From Tillus elongatus (lineage: Eukaryota; Arthropoda; Insecta; Coleoptera; Cleridae), in the NCBI GenBank assembly GCA_964006375.1, contig OZ023269.1, forward strand, positions 126,764,723-126,828,722: a stretch of 64,000 nt of DNA, written 5' to 3'. The notes under the pieces were generated by a model. That model was given only the letters and a program-made list of their open reading frames with translations. It was not told the DNA's origin and searched no databases. Below are positions 10,481 through 22,098 of the stretch, piece by piece. Position 1 is the first letter of the stretch, and every line of letters begins with the position of its first letter. A program made the position numbers and the translations under genes.

Positions 10481-11340
10481 GTCAACGACTTCTGGGTGCG
10501 GAGTTTGTCTACTGGGTTGTTATTATATTATTATTATTATATATCATTACATAAAAAATGTAGATCCTGATTTTTACCAACATCAGCTTTTAACACTTTA
10601 ATGACACATTTCAGTCATGAAGAGTTACACTATTGATCTTGACACAGTTGCCAGTTGTTTTTCTTGGGTTCATCTTTCTGTTTGAAGCAAAAAACTGTAA
10701 TTTCAGGATGTCTCTATTTGTCTTCCATAGTTGCACTTTCTCGTTTCTCTGATTGATACTGTTTCCAATTTCCGGTGATCAGCTCTTCTACCAAATACTA
10801 AAAGTGTTCTAGAGACAGTTTAATCATTAGATAGATAGATAGACCGGCTTCTGCTATGTCTTGTTAAAGGTTGCTGCTTGTTTTTCTCATGTTGAGATTG
10901 CTATTTTAAAGAAGAAATCTGCCATTTCTAGGTGTTTTCTCCCACAGTGGTCCTTTCTTATAGCTTCAACTGCTCCCTTTCTCTAATCATTAGCCCTAGA
11001 AATCCAGGGACAGTTGAAGAATTAATAGATACACCAGATACTTCTAAGTATAGCTTTAGGTGGCTACTTGTCTTCCTGAAGTTCAGACTGTCATTTCAAA
11101 GCAAAAAACTGCCATTTTTATTTGTCGCCTTCCCTTTTCTCGTACAGGTCACCCTTTTGGTCGCTTTAACTTATTCTGCTTGCCTTTTCTGTTCACTAGC
11201 ACTTATATTATAGATTATAAAAGTCTTCTACGTGCAGTTAAGTTATAAACAGTAGCACCAGCTACCTTTAAGTGTTACATTTGGCTGTTTCACACTCTAT
11301 ACAATTCGAAGATATAACACTTTTAAATTTTTAATTGTAG
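10481..11340. other. Spacer with small microsatellites
   Basis: It contains an (ATT)n tract near 10,527-10,545 and an (AGAT)n tract near 10,826-10,843. Two T-rich frames at 10,932-11,248 have no recognisable domain. Confidence 0.4.
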
Positions 11341-11341
11341 T

Positions 11342-11830
11342 GTTCAGCGCATACAATATGCAGATGATTTTTTCATATATTGCTCTGAACCAAGGTATGA
11401 CCATTGCATCACAAAAGAAAAGGACATGAAACATATCCAAAATCAGTGGTTGGTGGAACTCGGTTTTACTATCAGGCTGGGAAAAACATCAGCAATGTTT
11501 TTTCCTGGACATCGTATGAATACACCAGATTACTTATCTGATATCAAAGTGCTAGATACATATAGGTCTCTGGGCATAGTCATTGACAAAAAGTTACTAT
11601 GGACAGAGCATATTAAGCATGTTAAAAGTGAATGCCCAAAGGGCATTAATATTCTTCGAACCACTGTAGCTCAGGACTGGGGTGCTGACATACGAATCGT
11701 TCTAATATTTTACAAAGTTATATCAGATCAATCCGGGACTACTGCTGCATAGTATCTGGGTCGACTAGATAAACTAATATGACACACATTGAAGCAATAC
11801 AGTTAAAGTCCTTACGTATATGCTTTTTTT
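11342..11830 (+). pseudogene. I/Jockey-type reverse transcriptase fragment with YADD box
   Basis: The frame from 11,342 begins inside the RT palm with 'RIQYADDFFIYC', the catalytic YADD motif C. It runs through a thumb-like stretch 'YRSLGIVIDKKLLWTEHIKH' to a stop at 11,750. A further block 'IEAIQLKSLRIC' in another frame extends the similarity to about 11,830. Motifs A and B, endonuclease and RNase H are absent. The phrase 'LGIVIDKKLLWTEHI' is typical of I- and Jockey-group elements. It is a short dead fragment on the strand opposite the LINE that follows. Confidence 0.8.
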
Positions 11831-11869
11831 CTCTCCCTCAGGGCACGTCCGCGACTTTGCCGCCCCGAT

Positions 11870-13714
11870 AGCACCGCAGCCTTTGGCTTATTGTGCATGC
11901 CCTTTTTGTTTTCTACTCCACCCATTCCAAAATCACTGTGCCTTGAACTAGTCGGCACAGCAATTGGTAGGGTGAAGTTTTATATTGGTCTGTCTCCGGT
12001 CTAGACTGACCGTAGATCAGTACCTTTTTGCGGACCAGAGCTTTACACTCGCACAAGATGTACTGGGATGATTCTTCCCCCTCACCGCAGAGTCTGCATG
12101 CCAGGTCCCTCTCGAACCGCCCCATTTTATGCAGGTGTTTCTTGACGGCCATGTGTCCCGTCAAGAGTCGTGTTATGTTTCTGAGCTGTCCTCTGTTAAG
12201 ATTTAGCAGCTCCATAGCTCTCTTTAAACTGGATTCCTCAACTACTGACTTCCCATGTCTGAGCCCTGGACAGTCTGCCCAGTACACCTTGTGTTCGTTT
12301 CTGACCCACGACTTACTGGCTCCTCTGGCAGTGCTCTTTGTCACGCCCAGAACCGGTTCTGGTCCCATAAATGGTTCTGCTGACCCTCTCTTTGCGAGAC
12401 TGTCAGCTTCTTCATTGCCTTTGACCCCCGAGTGACCCAGCACCCAGATGAGAGTGACCTCATTCTGCCCAGCCAGGTCTTTTGTCTCGTCTCAGCATTC
12501 ACTTACCAGCCTGGAATTTACCCGTGGGCTACTTAGGGCCTTAAGGGCTGCCTGGCTGTCTGTGGCTATGAGGATCCGCTTGTTCGTGTAGCTTCTCCTC
12601 TTGTTTTCCCGCACACAGTGCAGGATGACGTACATTTCGGCCTGAAAGACCGTTGCATGGGCTCCGAGCGAAATATTATGACTTACCCTCGGTCCTTCCG
12701 AATAAACACCTGCTCCCGTCCCACGCTCCCTGCCGGATCCGACCGTGAACCAGACGAGCGCGTCCCGTGGTAAGTTCGGCGTCTCCTCCCGCAATGCCTC
12801 GCGGTCGGGGATTTCCACTGTAAAATTATTTTCTCTGCAGATTCGCAGGCTCGCGAAGTCTGACCTCATTTCAAACATGGGCTCCTTCTCGATCACCTGA
12901 ATTTTGTAGTGGCCCCTGAAACCTGGGCTGATCTTCAGTCTACCATTGCACGCTAGTCTGTATAGTCTTAGCCTTAGCCATGTGATGCCCAGGCAAGCCA
13001 TGCTTTGGATCTTGCCTAGTTTTTGTTTGGCACTGGATTATGTCACCTTAGGCTACTATATCAGTGCCGCGTATGCTAACGATGGTCTGAACACCCTTGT
13101 GTATAGCCAGTGGACCTTACTAGGTCTTAGTACCCACGTTTTTCCATACAGCCGCCTAGTGACGGCTAGGGTCGTAACTGCCTTACGCAGTATATTTTCA
13201 ACGTGACCATTCCAGGTTAGCTTATTGGGATGTTTCTACTGTATAGAGTGAGAGTTCTGTGGCTCTCCCACTTCCTCCTCCTCGTAAACGGCATGACGGT
13301 TGCTTTCTCGGGGTTCACTTAAAGCCCTTGGCCAACCGTCCACCTTTCAATCACTTTCAGTGCTGTCTGCATGAGCTCCCACACTGACTATGTAACCTTT
13401 CCTCGGACTATGATGACAATGTCATCCGCATAGCCCTGTACCTCGTACCCCCCTCCCGAGAGACAACCTAGCAGGCCGTCCACGACTAGGCAGCAGAGCA
13501 GGGTAGACAGAACGCGCACTTGCGGACATCTCGCCTCGACCCCCGCCAGCAGAGTCCCTCTCGCGAGTGAGGTAAACCCCGCCCTGTCCCTGAGCATGAA
13601 ACCGATCCACCTGCAGCAGGTCTCCTCTATTCCACGCTCCCTGACAGCTGCCAGTACCGATCCGAATGAGGTGTTGCTGAAGGTCCCCTCCCTACCCTTA
13701 AGTTTCAGCTTCAA
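11870..13714 (-). pseudogene. RNase H-bearing LINE (R1/Loa-like), 3' half, frameshifted
   Basis: Minus strand, in order. 13,714-13,388: RT palm fragment with 'YADDIVIIVRG' (motif C) preceded by a degraded motif B region. 13,001-12,492: RNase H with 'ATDSQAALKALSSPRVNSR'. 12,475-11,913: the RNase H end ('TLIWVLGHSGVKGNEEADS'), then a Cys/His knuckle 'CRLCGEGEESSQYILCEC', in which the His of the related 56.3-kb copy is Tyr. The final stop is near 11,913. Frames are broken between RT and RNase H. A sister fragment lies at 55,882-56,540 on the plus strand and is similar enough to be the same family. Confidence 0.85.
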
Positions 13715-14170
13715 CCATCATTGCCCTTCATTTTACTAAAATATTTCCAGAAAATTCATTTCAAATAGACACCTTCTCTGATTCTTTGGCAGCAGCTTTA
13801 GTTAAGTTTATGGTTTTCGTTAATGCATTTTTTGTCGAAATATGATGCGTTTGTAAGAAAAAATCTAGACGTAGTAAGTGCGTTTTGGTAGAGAATTTTC
13901 ATTAAATGCTTCAAATTTCAATAACCCAATTTGCTATTAACCTAAGGTTTGTCAGCTAGGAAACGAGTTTTCTCGGAAACGTTTTAAGTTTATTTTAGGA
14001 AAATTTTTGTATATTTTCAAACAAGTTATTTTGATAAAATATGGTACGTTCCTACTATATAGGTTATACCGGTGACCAAATTGATGTCTGCTTGCATTAA
14101 AGAGACATATTTGCTATTAAAAACATTTTTATGAAAATTCACTTGCATAACGCACTTGCTGCGTCCAGAT
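13715..14170 (+). repeat. Repeat A, internally deleted copy A3
   Basis: 13,715-13,800 matches 1,070-1,170 ('cttcattttactaaaatat', 'tctgattctttggcagcag'). It then jumps to the terminal module (13,862-14,170), whose inverted repeats read 'gacgtagtaagtgcgtt' and 'aacgcacttgctgcgtcc'. About 300 bp of the A1 body is missing. It begins exactly where the LINE sequence stops. Confidence 0.75.
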
Positions 14171-14343
14171 TTTTTTACATATTAATATGTTTTTAGTTAC
14201 AGTTGTAAACCACTCCTATTTTCTGGCCTTTTGTCTATCCTTCCTGTCCGTTTCCCAAGTCTGTTTTGTGAGCCTAGGCGGGACCTTAGGCGACAATTAT
14301 CCTTGTTTTAATCCTTAATAGTTTATTTAGAACAAAAGAAAAA

Positions 14344-14345
<2 letters not shown>

Positions 14346-14387
<42 letters not shown>
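14346..14387. repeat. (TA)21 microsatellite
   Basis: A simple TA array inside a purine-rich low-complexity stretch (14,325-14,520, many 'aaaaaga' words). Confidence 0.97.
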
Positions 14388-14389
<2 letters not shown>

Positions 14390-14520
14390 GCAGAAATATA
14401 TTTAAAAAAAGGCAGAAGAAAAAAAATCGAGGAAAAAATACAGAAAGACAAAAAAAGACAAAAAAGGGAAAGATAAGAGAAAATGCAAATAAAAGGGAAA
14501 TCAAAGTGAAAGTATAGAAA

Positions 14521-16489
14521 AGATAAAATTATATGTAAAAAATATCTGCCATTGTAGTTAGATTTTTTAACGGTTCGATACTTGCTGCAACACTGACTTT
14601 ATAAAAGTCTGTGGTGAATGAAAGAGTAGATGCATCTTCCGAAGCCATCCCATATTCTTTGTACATACAACTTTTAGTTATAGTCGAGTGGCTTCATCTT
14701 GCTTTCTAAATTCTCTACGGAAACAAGGGTTGAAAACTGGGATATAATTACCTTCCGGGATTATTTAATTCAATTACTGGCCTTTTATTATTATATTGAC
14801 TAGTTTGTTTGAAACAATCCGCCATTCAGTCCTAACGATGATAGGTCTTTTCAATTGTTTTTGTTGTAATTGTGGGGGATTTGAGAACAATTAATTGAAA
14901 ACCTCAATAGGTTTTCAGATTCGAGTGAAAGAGTTGATTTCAGAGAGCTTCTATTATAGCAAAGGTTATCAGTAAGTGCAGACTTCAGAGGGTTATATTA
15001 TAGGAAGAGAAAAATCTAAAATTTACCCCAATTGAAGTGACTAACAAATATAACAATCGACTCATTCTGAACTGGAAGCTTATCATTGCGAAACAGCGCC
15101 AAGAAGGGGCCCTTTATTATTCGCATAACAATGCTTGGCTTAAGCCTCCCGCTGAGTAGGTCAGTGGTTTCAAACTTTCGCCAGTTAGCTCCTGACAAGG
15201 CACACACGCACGCACACATACGCGTATCCTTATACAAATACCTTAGAATTAACATTATATTGTTGTGATACCTGAAATCCGTGTTCCCAAATGTTTCATC
15301 TCCCACCAAAGCTCATTATACTTGCTATGAATAATATCCGTTTAGCAGCAATTATTTTTTGTTCTTTTTTTAAGTGAACTGAGCTTTAATTTTAATTAGT
15401 CGTCACAAATATTGGATGTACATAAGAAATCTTCACAACTGTTTGTTCTTGGCAAATTTTTATAAAACGAATCACGAACAGAGAGTTTTTTTGCTGAGAT
15501 CATAGCAAAGGCTTTAATATGGTAAACCACCAGACCCTTGTCTCAAAAATTCCTGTGGAGATCTATTTTTTTGGAGGAGGGCTTCTAGAATGTTGCTGTT
15601 GATGTAGTTTTATGGGATCAATTAACATTTTATGTGGCAGTTCCACGAATTTCCGTTTTGACTACTACACTTTTTCTTTTGCATCCACAGAGAAAACAGT
15701 TTCTTTGGTTTCAGTAATTTGTTTTAATTGACTAATATTTTTTTCAAAGAAGCAACTTTTTTGAAAGGTTTTAAAGTAATTAAAGAAATTGTTTGCACCA
15801 AAAAACTTTTCACTTAAAAACCGCAAATATACTTTTATCTACATTTAAAGAATGAATTCAATACCAAAACGTTAATATGTTTCCATTAAATTGGTTGAAT
15901 ATTTTGCTCAAGCAACATATTACTCCGAGCAGAAGGGTTAATATTGTATTTGTATTTGATATAATATGTAGTTGCCTTTTCTATCAGCTTAATGTTCGCA
16001 TTCTCTGTACCATAGTAAGTCCAACCAATATAAGCTATTTTACTTATATTGGTTAATTTGTAGTTGAACACTGTCTAAAATCATTGCTTGCTTCTCTGTC
16101 CCGTTATAGTGAAATGGAGTCGCCACTTTTTAAGTGAAATTTCATTGGAGTTTTCAGTACTTTCTTGAAACATTTAGAAGTAAGCATCGTTTTTCTTTGC
16201 TACTCCATTATTATATGTACAACCTTTAGAGAATTGACTATTTCGAAAGCCTGTTATTGAAAAAAATGGAACTGATGGATACTATTTACTGGTCTTTATA
16301 TTTTGTTTTCAATTTAAATAGTGTTTTGTAATTTGTTTTATCAGTTGGAATATGACAACTCTTTCTTTCTTACAGACTTAGAATTCGAAAAGGTTTAACA
16401 CATAACATCGACTTCGGGCCTGCATGTGACATCACAGATGTGACGGGTTGTCAAGTTGTTACATCTCCAATCGTTTTCAACTGCTTTGT
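14521..16489. other. AT-rich spacer without recognisable genes
   Basis: Nearly 2 kb in which no protein family, tRNA or window-repeated sequence was identified. Frames around 15,016-15,309 and 15,886-16,071 are short and featureless. This is one of the few stretches that could be ordinary intergenic or intronic host DNA. Confidence 0.4.
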
Positions 16490-16845
16490 GTGTGTGTGTG
16501 CTTTATTTCTTTAACGACGGCCTATTTCCGCGACTATGGCCAATCACCGACGCCAGGGAGCAGTTTCACCTCACTATTCTGGAAATTTTGCCGAACCCGT
16601 GCCTTTCTGTAAGGAGGGTAGGGATCTTTAACGTGCCCAACATCGCATGGACACAGGACCGACGGCTTTACATCTCCGAAGGGCGGAACGTGCAGACACT
16701 CAACTTGCTCAAATACAATGCCACAACCTCGGTTGATGTTAATTGTACAGTACGTATTGAAAAAGCGAAAGGAATACCGTGGGATCGAACCCAGTACCCT
16801 TCGGTTCAGAGGCACAGCTTCTTCCCACTGAACCGCCAAGGCTCT
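16490..16845 (-). repeat. tRNA-derived SINE S1, copy a (nearly full length)
   Basis: Read on the minus strand, the head 'gccttggcggttcagtggg' (A box) and 'gggttcgatccca' (B box) lead into a conserved body with 'aacatcaaccgaggttg', 'ccgcccttcgg', 'gggcacgttaaagatccc' and 'cagaaaggcacgggttcgg'. It ends near 'gccgtcgttaaagaaata' and a short (CA)n tail (16,487-16,500 on the plus strand is TG-rich). Length is about 355 bp. Other copies: 20,825, 33,690, 38,545, 42,943, 62,346, 62,904, 63,695. Confidence 0.85.
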
Positions 16846-17045
16846 TCTCAACTGCTTTTAAATGAATTTGGTGTCCCTGTAAACATTTTAACAATATTCC
16901 CTATAAGTCCAATTTTGTTGTTCAAATTACAAATGAACGTTAGATGTTTGCTACTAACGATTTCATCCAGCAAAGTCTTGTAAAGAAACAGAAGTATATG
17001 TGTGGCAAACAAAGATATTTGAATATACAAGCGTTAATTTGAAAA

Positions 17046-17436
17046 AAGTCTGGACGCAGCAAGTGCGTTATGGTAGTGAATTTTCATAAAAATATTTTTA
17101 ATGGCAGATATGATTTTTTTTAATGAAAGCAGGCATCAAATTTGGCTAAATATTTTCACAAAATTCTGCTAAAAGAATACGTAATATTCAAATTTTATAC
17201 CTACTCTGTAATTCAAATTGAAAATAAAATAATTTGTTTGCACAAAAATCCATTAAAACCTTATTTTAGACGAATTTCGTTTAAAAAATGTTCCATCAAT
17301 TGAATAATTTTTCATACAAAAATTCTCAAATGTTTCTTCAAAGGAAATTCATTAAATTCATTTATCAGAAAATTTGCTATTAAAACAACATTTTGTACAA
17401 GAAAATTCGCTAATAAAAATAAATTAAATAAATTTA
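17046..17436. repeat. Repeat A end joined to a partial repeat B unit
   Basis: 17,048-17,095 is a clean repeat A terminus ('gacgcagcaagtgcgttatg'). 17,140-17,436 resembles 17,645-17,945 within the tandem unit that follows ('cattaaaaccttattttag', 'gtacaagaaaattcgc'), so a partial third unit precedes the two full ones. Confidence 0.6.
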
Positions 17437-18918
17437 AAAAACTGGTCCGATTTTCCTGGCCAACCAACCATTTCAAGTTATTTACCCACTTACCAAAATA
17501 TAATGTTTAATAAATATAATTTTGCAAATAATTTTTCAAGAAAATCTGTAAGCTTTTTTTATAATTTATCACACATTTATAATTAATTACCAAAATTTCA
17601 CAAAAAATTATTTCTAGGAAGCACAAAAAAATGTCTGTGAAAACTGGGTAAATACCTTTTTACACAAAATTTTGCAAAAAGAATATATAAAATTCAAATT
17701 ATATACCTATCTGTAATTAAAATTTAAAACAAAATAACTTGTTTGCACAATAAACCATTAAAACCTTATTTTCGATGAATTTCGTTTAAAAAATGTTCTA
17801 TAAATTGAATATTTTTTCACACAAAAATTCGCAACAAACAATTCTTCAAAAAAAACTCATTAAATTCATTTATAAGAACATTCGCTATTAAAAGAATATT
17901 TTGTACAAGAAAATTAACTAATAGAAATAGAAATAAATTAAATAAAGTAAAAAACATTCAAAATCTGATATAAATACAGAACTAGATACTTTTTCTGTGG
18001 CTTCACAGAGAAAAAATTTTTGCCTGTGGATGCTGTAAAAATTGAATCCGGTTGTAGAAAAGAAAGTAACCTCTTCTCATGTCACAAATCTCTACGTCTA
18101 TATTAACTGTGGCATGGCTTTACCAACTAAGGGCAACAACAGCTACTATTAAACTTGAATTAAAAGTGCTTATCTTTCCTCTTCAACAAAAAGTCGCTAA
18201 AAATATATTGGAATTAAACAATCTGATCAGATAACGTTATAATGGAATCAAAGGCGAAAAAAAGTAACAAAAAAGTTAAAACAGAAATCAGTCAACGGTG
18301 AGATTGGCACCCGCGTCCCTTCTCTCATCAGACAGGCATCCCAACCATTACACCACGTAAGACTTCTGGAAAACTGCAATGAAGAAAGGTAGATAACCGA
18401 TAATGGTCTTAAATTATTTATTTGTAATACGTAAGGTCTTTAGAGGCATATTTTGCAGTTATTTTAATAAACGAGAACAGTACCATAAATCTAGAAGATT
18501 CTAATACACATTTTATGCAATATTCTCCATTCATAAACCGCAATAGTTTACGAATTTTCACGTTTCAAATCTCCAGTTTGACATTTACAGGAGAAAAATT
18601 ATAAAATTCTCAAAGTAATCTTTCTGGTACTTTTTAAACTTTTTGCGCCATTAAAAGATAAACATTGTCTTTAATATTTAATAGATGTTGTGTAACACAT
18701 ACAATATTTTGGTATTGCGTCTTCTCTAACTTTTAATGGCACTATAATTTTGCTTCCTTAAGTGCCTATAACTTTTTTACTTTCAATATAGAGGCCTAAA
18801 TTTTGGGGCAGAGTTTGGTTTTTACAACATAAACGAGCTTGCCAAATGTGGTTGCCATATCTTTGCTATTTCCGGAGATATGAATTTTTTCCAGAAGAAA
18901 ACCTAAAATTTTCCCGGA
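17437..18918. repeat. Repeat B, tandem unit 1 (1.48 kb)
   Basis: It begins with 'aaaactggtccgattttcc' and runs for 1,480 bp before the same phrase recurs at 18,917. The unit holds, in order: AT-rich sequence, an E-family block (17,985-18,160), a minus-strand SINE S3 with its tRNA-like head (18,292-18,365), and a tail with 'gcctataacttttttac' and 'atttccggagatatgaatt' shared with repeat A. No coding frame is visible. Confidence 0.9.
18292..18365 (-). repeat. tRNA-like head of SINE family S3 (unit 1)
   Basis: On the minus strand 'tacgtggtgtaatggttggg' resembles a tRNA A-box region, and the B-box position reads 'gcgggtgccaatctcacc', degenerate from GGTTCAAATC. A body with 'aacgttatctgatcagatt' follows. 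Related copies lie at 19,777-19,850 (-), 34,918-35,050 (+) and 43,925-44,100 (+); the last has the better B box 'gccggttcaaatctcacg'. Confidence 0.55.
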
Positions 18919-20405
18919 AAACTGGTCCGATTTTCCTGGCCAACCAACCATTTCAAGTTATTTACCCACCTACCAAAATATAATGTTTAATAAATATAAT
19001 TTTGCAAATAATTTTTCAAGAAAATCCGTAAGCATTTTTTTATAATTTATCACATTTATAATTAATTACCAAAATTTGACAAAAAATTATTTCTACGAAG
19101 CACAAAAAATGTCTGTGAAAACTGGTTAAATACCTTTTTACACAAAATTTTGCAAAAAGAATATATAACATTCAAATTATATATCTATCTGTAATTAGAA
19201 TTTAAAATAAAATAACTTGTTTGCACAATAAACCATTAAAACCTTATTTTCGATGAATTTCGTTTAAAAAATGTTCCATCAATTGAATATTTTTTCATAC
19301 AAAAATTCGCAACAAACAGTTCTTCAAAGAAAATTCATTAAATTCATTTATAAAAAAATTCGCTATTAAAAGAACATTTTGTACAAGAAAATTAACTAAT
19401 AGAAATATAAATAAATTAAATAAATTAAAAAATATTCAAAATCTGATCTAAATACAGAACCAGATACTTTTTCTATGGCTTCAGAGAGAAAATTCTTTTG
19501 CCTGTGGATGCTGTAAAAATTAAATCCGGTTGTAGAGAAGAAAGCAACCTCTTCTCATGTCACAAATCTCTACGTCTATGTTAACTGTGGCACGGCTTCA
19601 CCAACTAAGGGCAACAACAGCTACTATTAAACTTAAATTAAAAGCCTTAAAAGTGCTTATCTTTCCTCTTCAACAAAAAGTCGCTAAAAATATATTGGAA
19701 TTAAACAATCTGATCAGATAACGTTATAATGGAATCAAAGGCGAAAAAAAGTAACAAAAAAGTTAAAACAGAAATCAGTCAACGGTGAGATTGGCACCCG
19801 CGTCCCTTCTCTCATCAGACAGGCATCCCAACCATTACACCACGTAAGACTTCTGGAAAACTGCAATGAAGAAAGGTAGATAACCGATAATGGTCTTAAA
19901 TTATTTATTTGTAATACGTAAGGTCTTTAGAGGCATATTTTGCAGTTATTTTAATAAACGAGAACAGTACCATAAATCTAGAAGATTCTAATACACATTT
20001 TATGCAATATTCTCCATTCATAAACCGCAATAGTTTACGAATTTTCACGTTTCAAATCTCCAGTTTGACATTTACAGGAGAAAAATTATAAAATTCTCAA
20101 AGTAATCTTTCTGGTACTTTTTAAACTTTTTGCGCCATTAAAAGATAAACATTGTCTTTAATATTTAATAGATGTTGTGTAACACATACAATATTTTGGT
20201 ATTGCGTCTTCTCTAACTTTTAATGGCACTATAATTTTGCTTCCTTAAGTGCCTATAACTTTTTTACTTTCAATATAGAGGCCTAAATTTTGGGGCAGAG
20301 TTTGGTTTTTACAACATAAACGAGCTTGGCAAATGTGGTTGTCATATCTTTGTTATTTCCGGAGATATGAATTTTTTCCAGAAGAAAACCTAACATTTTC
20401 CCGGA
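18919..20405. repeat. Repeat B, tandem unit 2 (1.49 kb)
   Basis: A direct head-to-tail copy of 17,437-18,918 with only scattered differences; long stretches such as 18,160-18,900 and 19,645-20,390 are almost identical. It includes a second S3 head at 19,777-19,850. The third occurrence of 'aactggtccgattttcctgg' at 20,407 marks the end, after which the sequence diverges. Confidence 0.9.
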
Positions 20406-20824
20406 AAACTGGTCCGATTTTCCTGGCTAACGAACTTACCCAAGCCCCTTGCGAAAATAACGTATTCACCAAATTTTACCATGACTTTTTAGAGAAAATT
20501 CACCAATAACGGTATTATTTAAATCAATAAAATATATTTTTGCATTTAAATGTTACGTATTTTCTAGAATTAACCACTTGTTTAAACCAAAACAAATTTA
20601 CCAGAAATTGTTTAGATTTATAAAAAGACATTTTGTGTAAAACATTTATATATTCAAATCAAAAAAAAATACATTTATTTAACAAACTAAAAATATTGTT
20701 TGATTGTAGATAACATAGTTTCTCATTAAAGTACGAGATCTTTCTTTGAAATCAATATTTTTTAAACGAAAAATATAAATATTTCATTTAAGGGCTCCAG
20801 CTGGTTTATTTAAAAATGAAAATA
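20406..20824. other. AT-rich spacer after the tandem repeat
   Basis: The first 50 bp continue as a repeat A piece ('tcctggctaacgaactt'). The rest is low-complexity AT without frames. Confidence 0.4.
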
Positions 20825-21160
20825 GAGCCTCGGTAGTTCAGTGGTTAGATCATGTGCCTCTGAACCGAAGGATACGGGATTCGAACCCAGGGTTCTCCTT
20901 TCACTTTTTCAGTACAAGCTGTAACATTAACATCAACCGAGGTTGTGGCATTGTATTTGAGCAAGTTGAATGTCTGGACGTTCCGCCCTTCGGAGAGGCG
21001 TAAAGCCGTTGGTCCCGTGTCCATGCGATGTTGGGCACACTAAAGATCCCTACCCTCCTTACAGAATGGCAGGGGTTCAGCAAAATTTCCAGGATAGTGA
21101 GAAACTGCCCCCTGGCGTCGGTGATTATGGCCATAGTCGCGGAAATAGACCGCCTGATTA
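20825..21160 (+). repeat. tRNA-derived SINE S1, copy b (nearly full length)
   Basis: The head is 'gcctcggtagttcagtggtt' with B box 'gggattcgaaccc'. The body carries 'aacatcaaccgaggttg', 'gttccgcccttcgg' and 'taaagatccctaccctcc', ending 'agtcgcggaaatagaccgcc'. With copy d this is among the best-preserved plus-strand copies. Confidence 0.85.
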
Positions 21161-21174
21161 ACTACTTTATAAGT

Positions 21175-21345
21175 ACAATGTGGAGAACCCAATTCATCAT
21201 AATACAGTTTCAAGACCTGACGATCGTTTCGCTAACAAAGTTGGCGTCATCAGAGGGATGAATAAATTGACGCTAACTTTGTTAGCGAAACGATCGTCCG
21301 GTCTTAAAAACTGTATTGTGATGAATTTGGTTATCCAAATTGTAC
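21175..21345. repeat. Palindromic foldback repeat family C
   Basis: Two arms (21,180-21,256 and 21,268-21,340) are inverted copies, sharing 'gacgatcgtttcgctaac' and its reverse complement. Fragments of the family are at 7,430-7,545, 29,540-29,605, 45,150-45,310 and 45,620-45,720. The minus-strand arm holds a hammerhead-like motif listed separately. The plus-strand arm lacks the first bases of that motif (ATTGACGCTAAC instead of CTGATGACGCTAAC). Confidence 0.75.
21191..21268 (-). ncRNA. Hammerhead-ribozyme-like motif, family C
   Basis: On the minus strand: TTCATC and CCT, then CTGATGA (21,253-21,247), one extra C, GCCAAC, TTT, GTTAGC (stem II with one mismatch), then GAAACGATCGTC and AGG, later GATGAA. 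Stem III would be the palindrome ACGATCGT. Stem I pairs CCT with AGG, and further out TTCATC with GATGAA. Predicted cleavage would be after the C at 21,219. The weakness is one unpaired base between CTGATGA and stem II, not part of the textbook core. Activity is inferred, not shown. Confidence 0.5.
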
Positions 21346-22098
21346 TTATCAGTGCTCATCACATGTTCCAGTCTTCACTCGGTAAATTATTTTATAACAA
21401 AAATGTCTCGTGTAACCACAGTTCGTTTGGGGACTTCTGGTTATAATCTAACGATTTATGTAAAAACTGTAGGAGAGTGAGAATAGATATCAACCCCAAT
21501 TTATCTTTGAAATTATTACTGTATATATTATGTGGTGTTAGTCATACACGTGCCAGGGGATGCATTATCAAAAACATAATGTGTTTATCGAACGATAGTT
21601 CTTACTTGTCACCCATACTGCAAGGACATGCAACATATGGCTTCTTATACACGCCGTTTAACAATTTTTGTTTGTTCATTTCACTGATCTTACACAAAAA
21701 ATATGTTTGTTTTCATGTAGAATCTTCCCACGGGTCAATATTCAACTACAAACGAATTATTATTTGTAGATTTTCATTATTAAGGAAAGTGTTGAAATAA
21801 TTTCTTTTTACTACCACTAGTGGAGTTGCTAGGGTTACAACAATGATGTTTTATTAAAAAACTGTATAATTGCGCACGTAGCGAAATGAATCTGAGAAAA
21901 AAGCACTTTCAGTTTTTTCCGAACTTTACAATTTTCCGGGCAACTTTTCCAAATCTTTCGAGAGGCTTTCTTTATGAGGCGGTCTGCGCTGTCTGGAGGG
22001 AGGTCTGGTTGCCAGATATTGAACGGATTCAAGCAAGTTGACATCGCACACAAGAGTTGAACTTCGAACTGGACTGGTTTATTCGAAAATCGGCCTCA
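21346..22098. other. Spacer without recognisable genes
   Basis: A 107-codon frame (21,477-21,800) has no recognised domain. No repeat from elsewhere was matched. Confidence 0.35.

Noticed and set aside
12028..12435. 135-codon plus-strand frame
   Set aside because: It is the shadow of the minus-strand LINE (RNase H and zinc knuckle), which has clear motif support.
16456..16983. 175-codon plus-strand frame with a possible signal peptide
   Set aside because: Most of it is the antisense of SINE S1 copy a.
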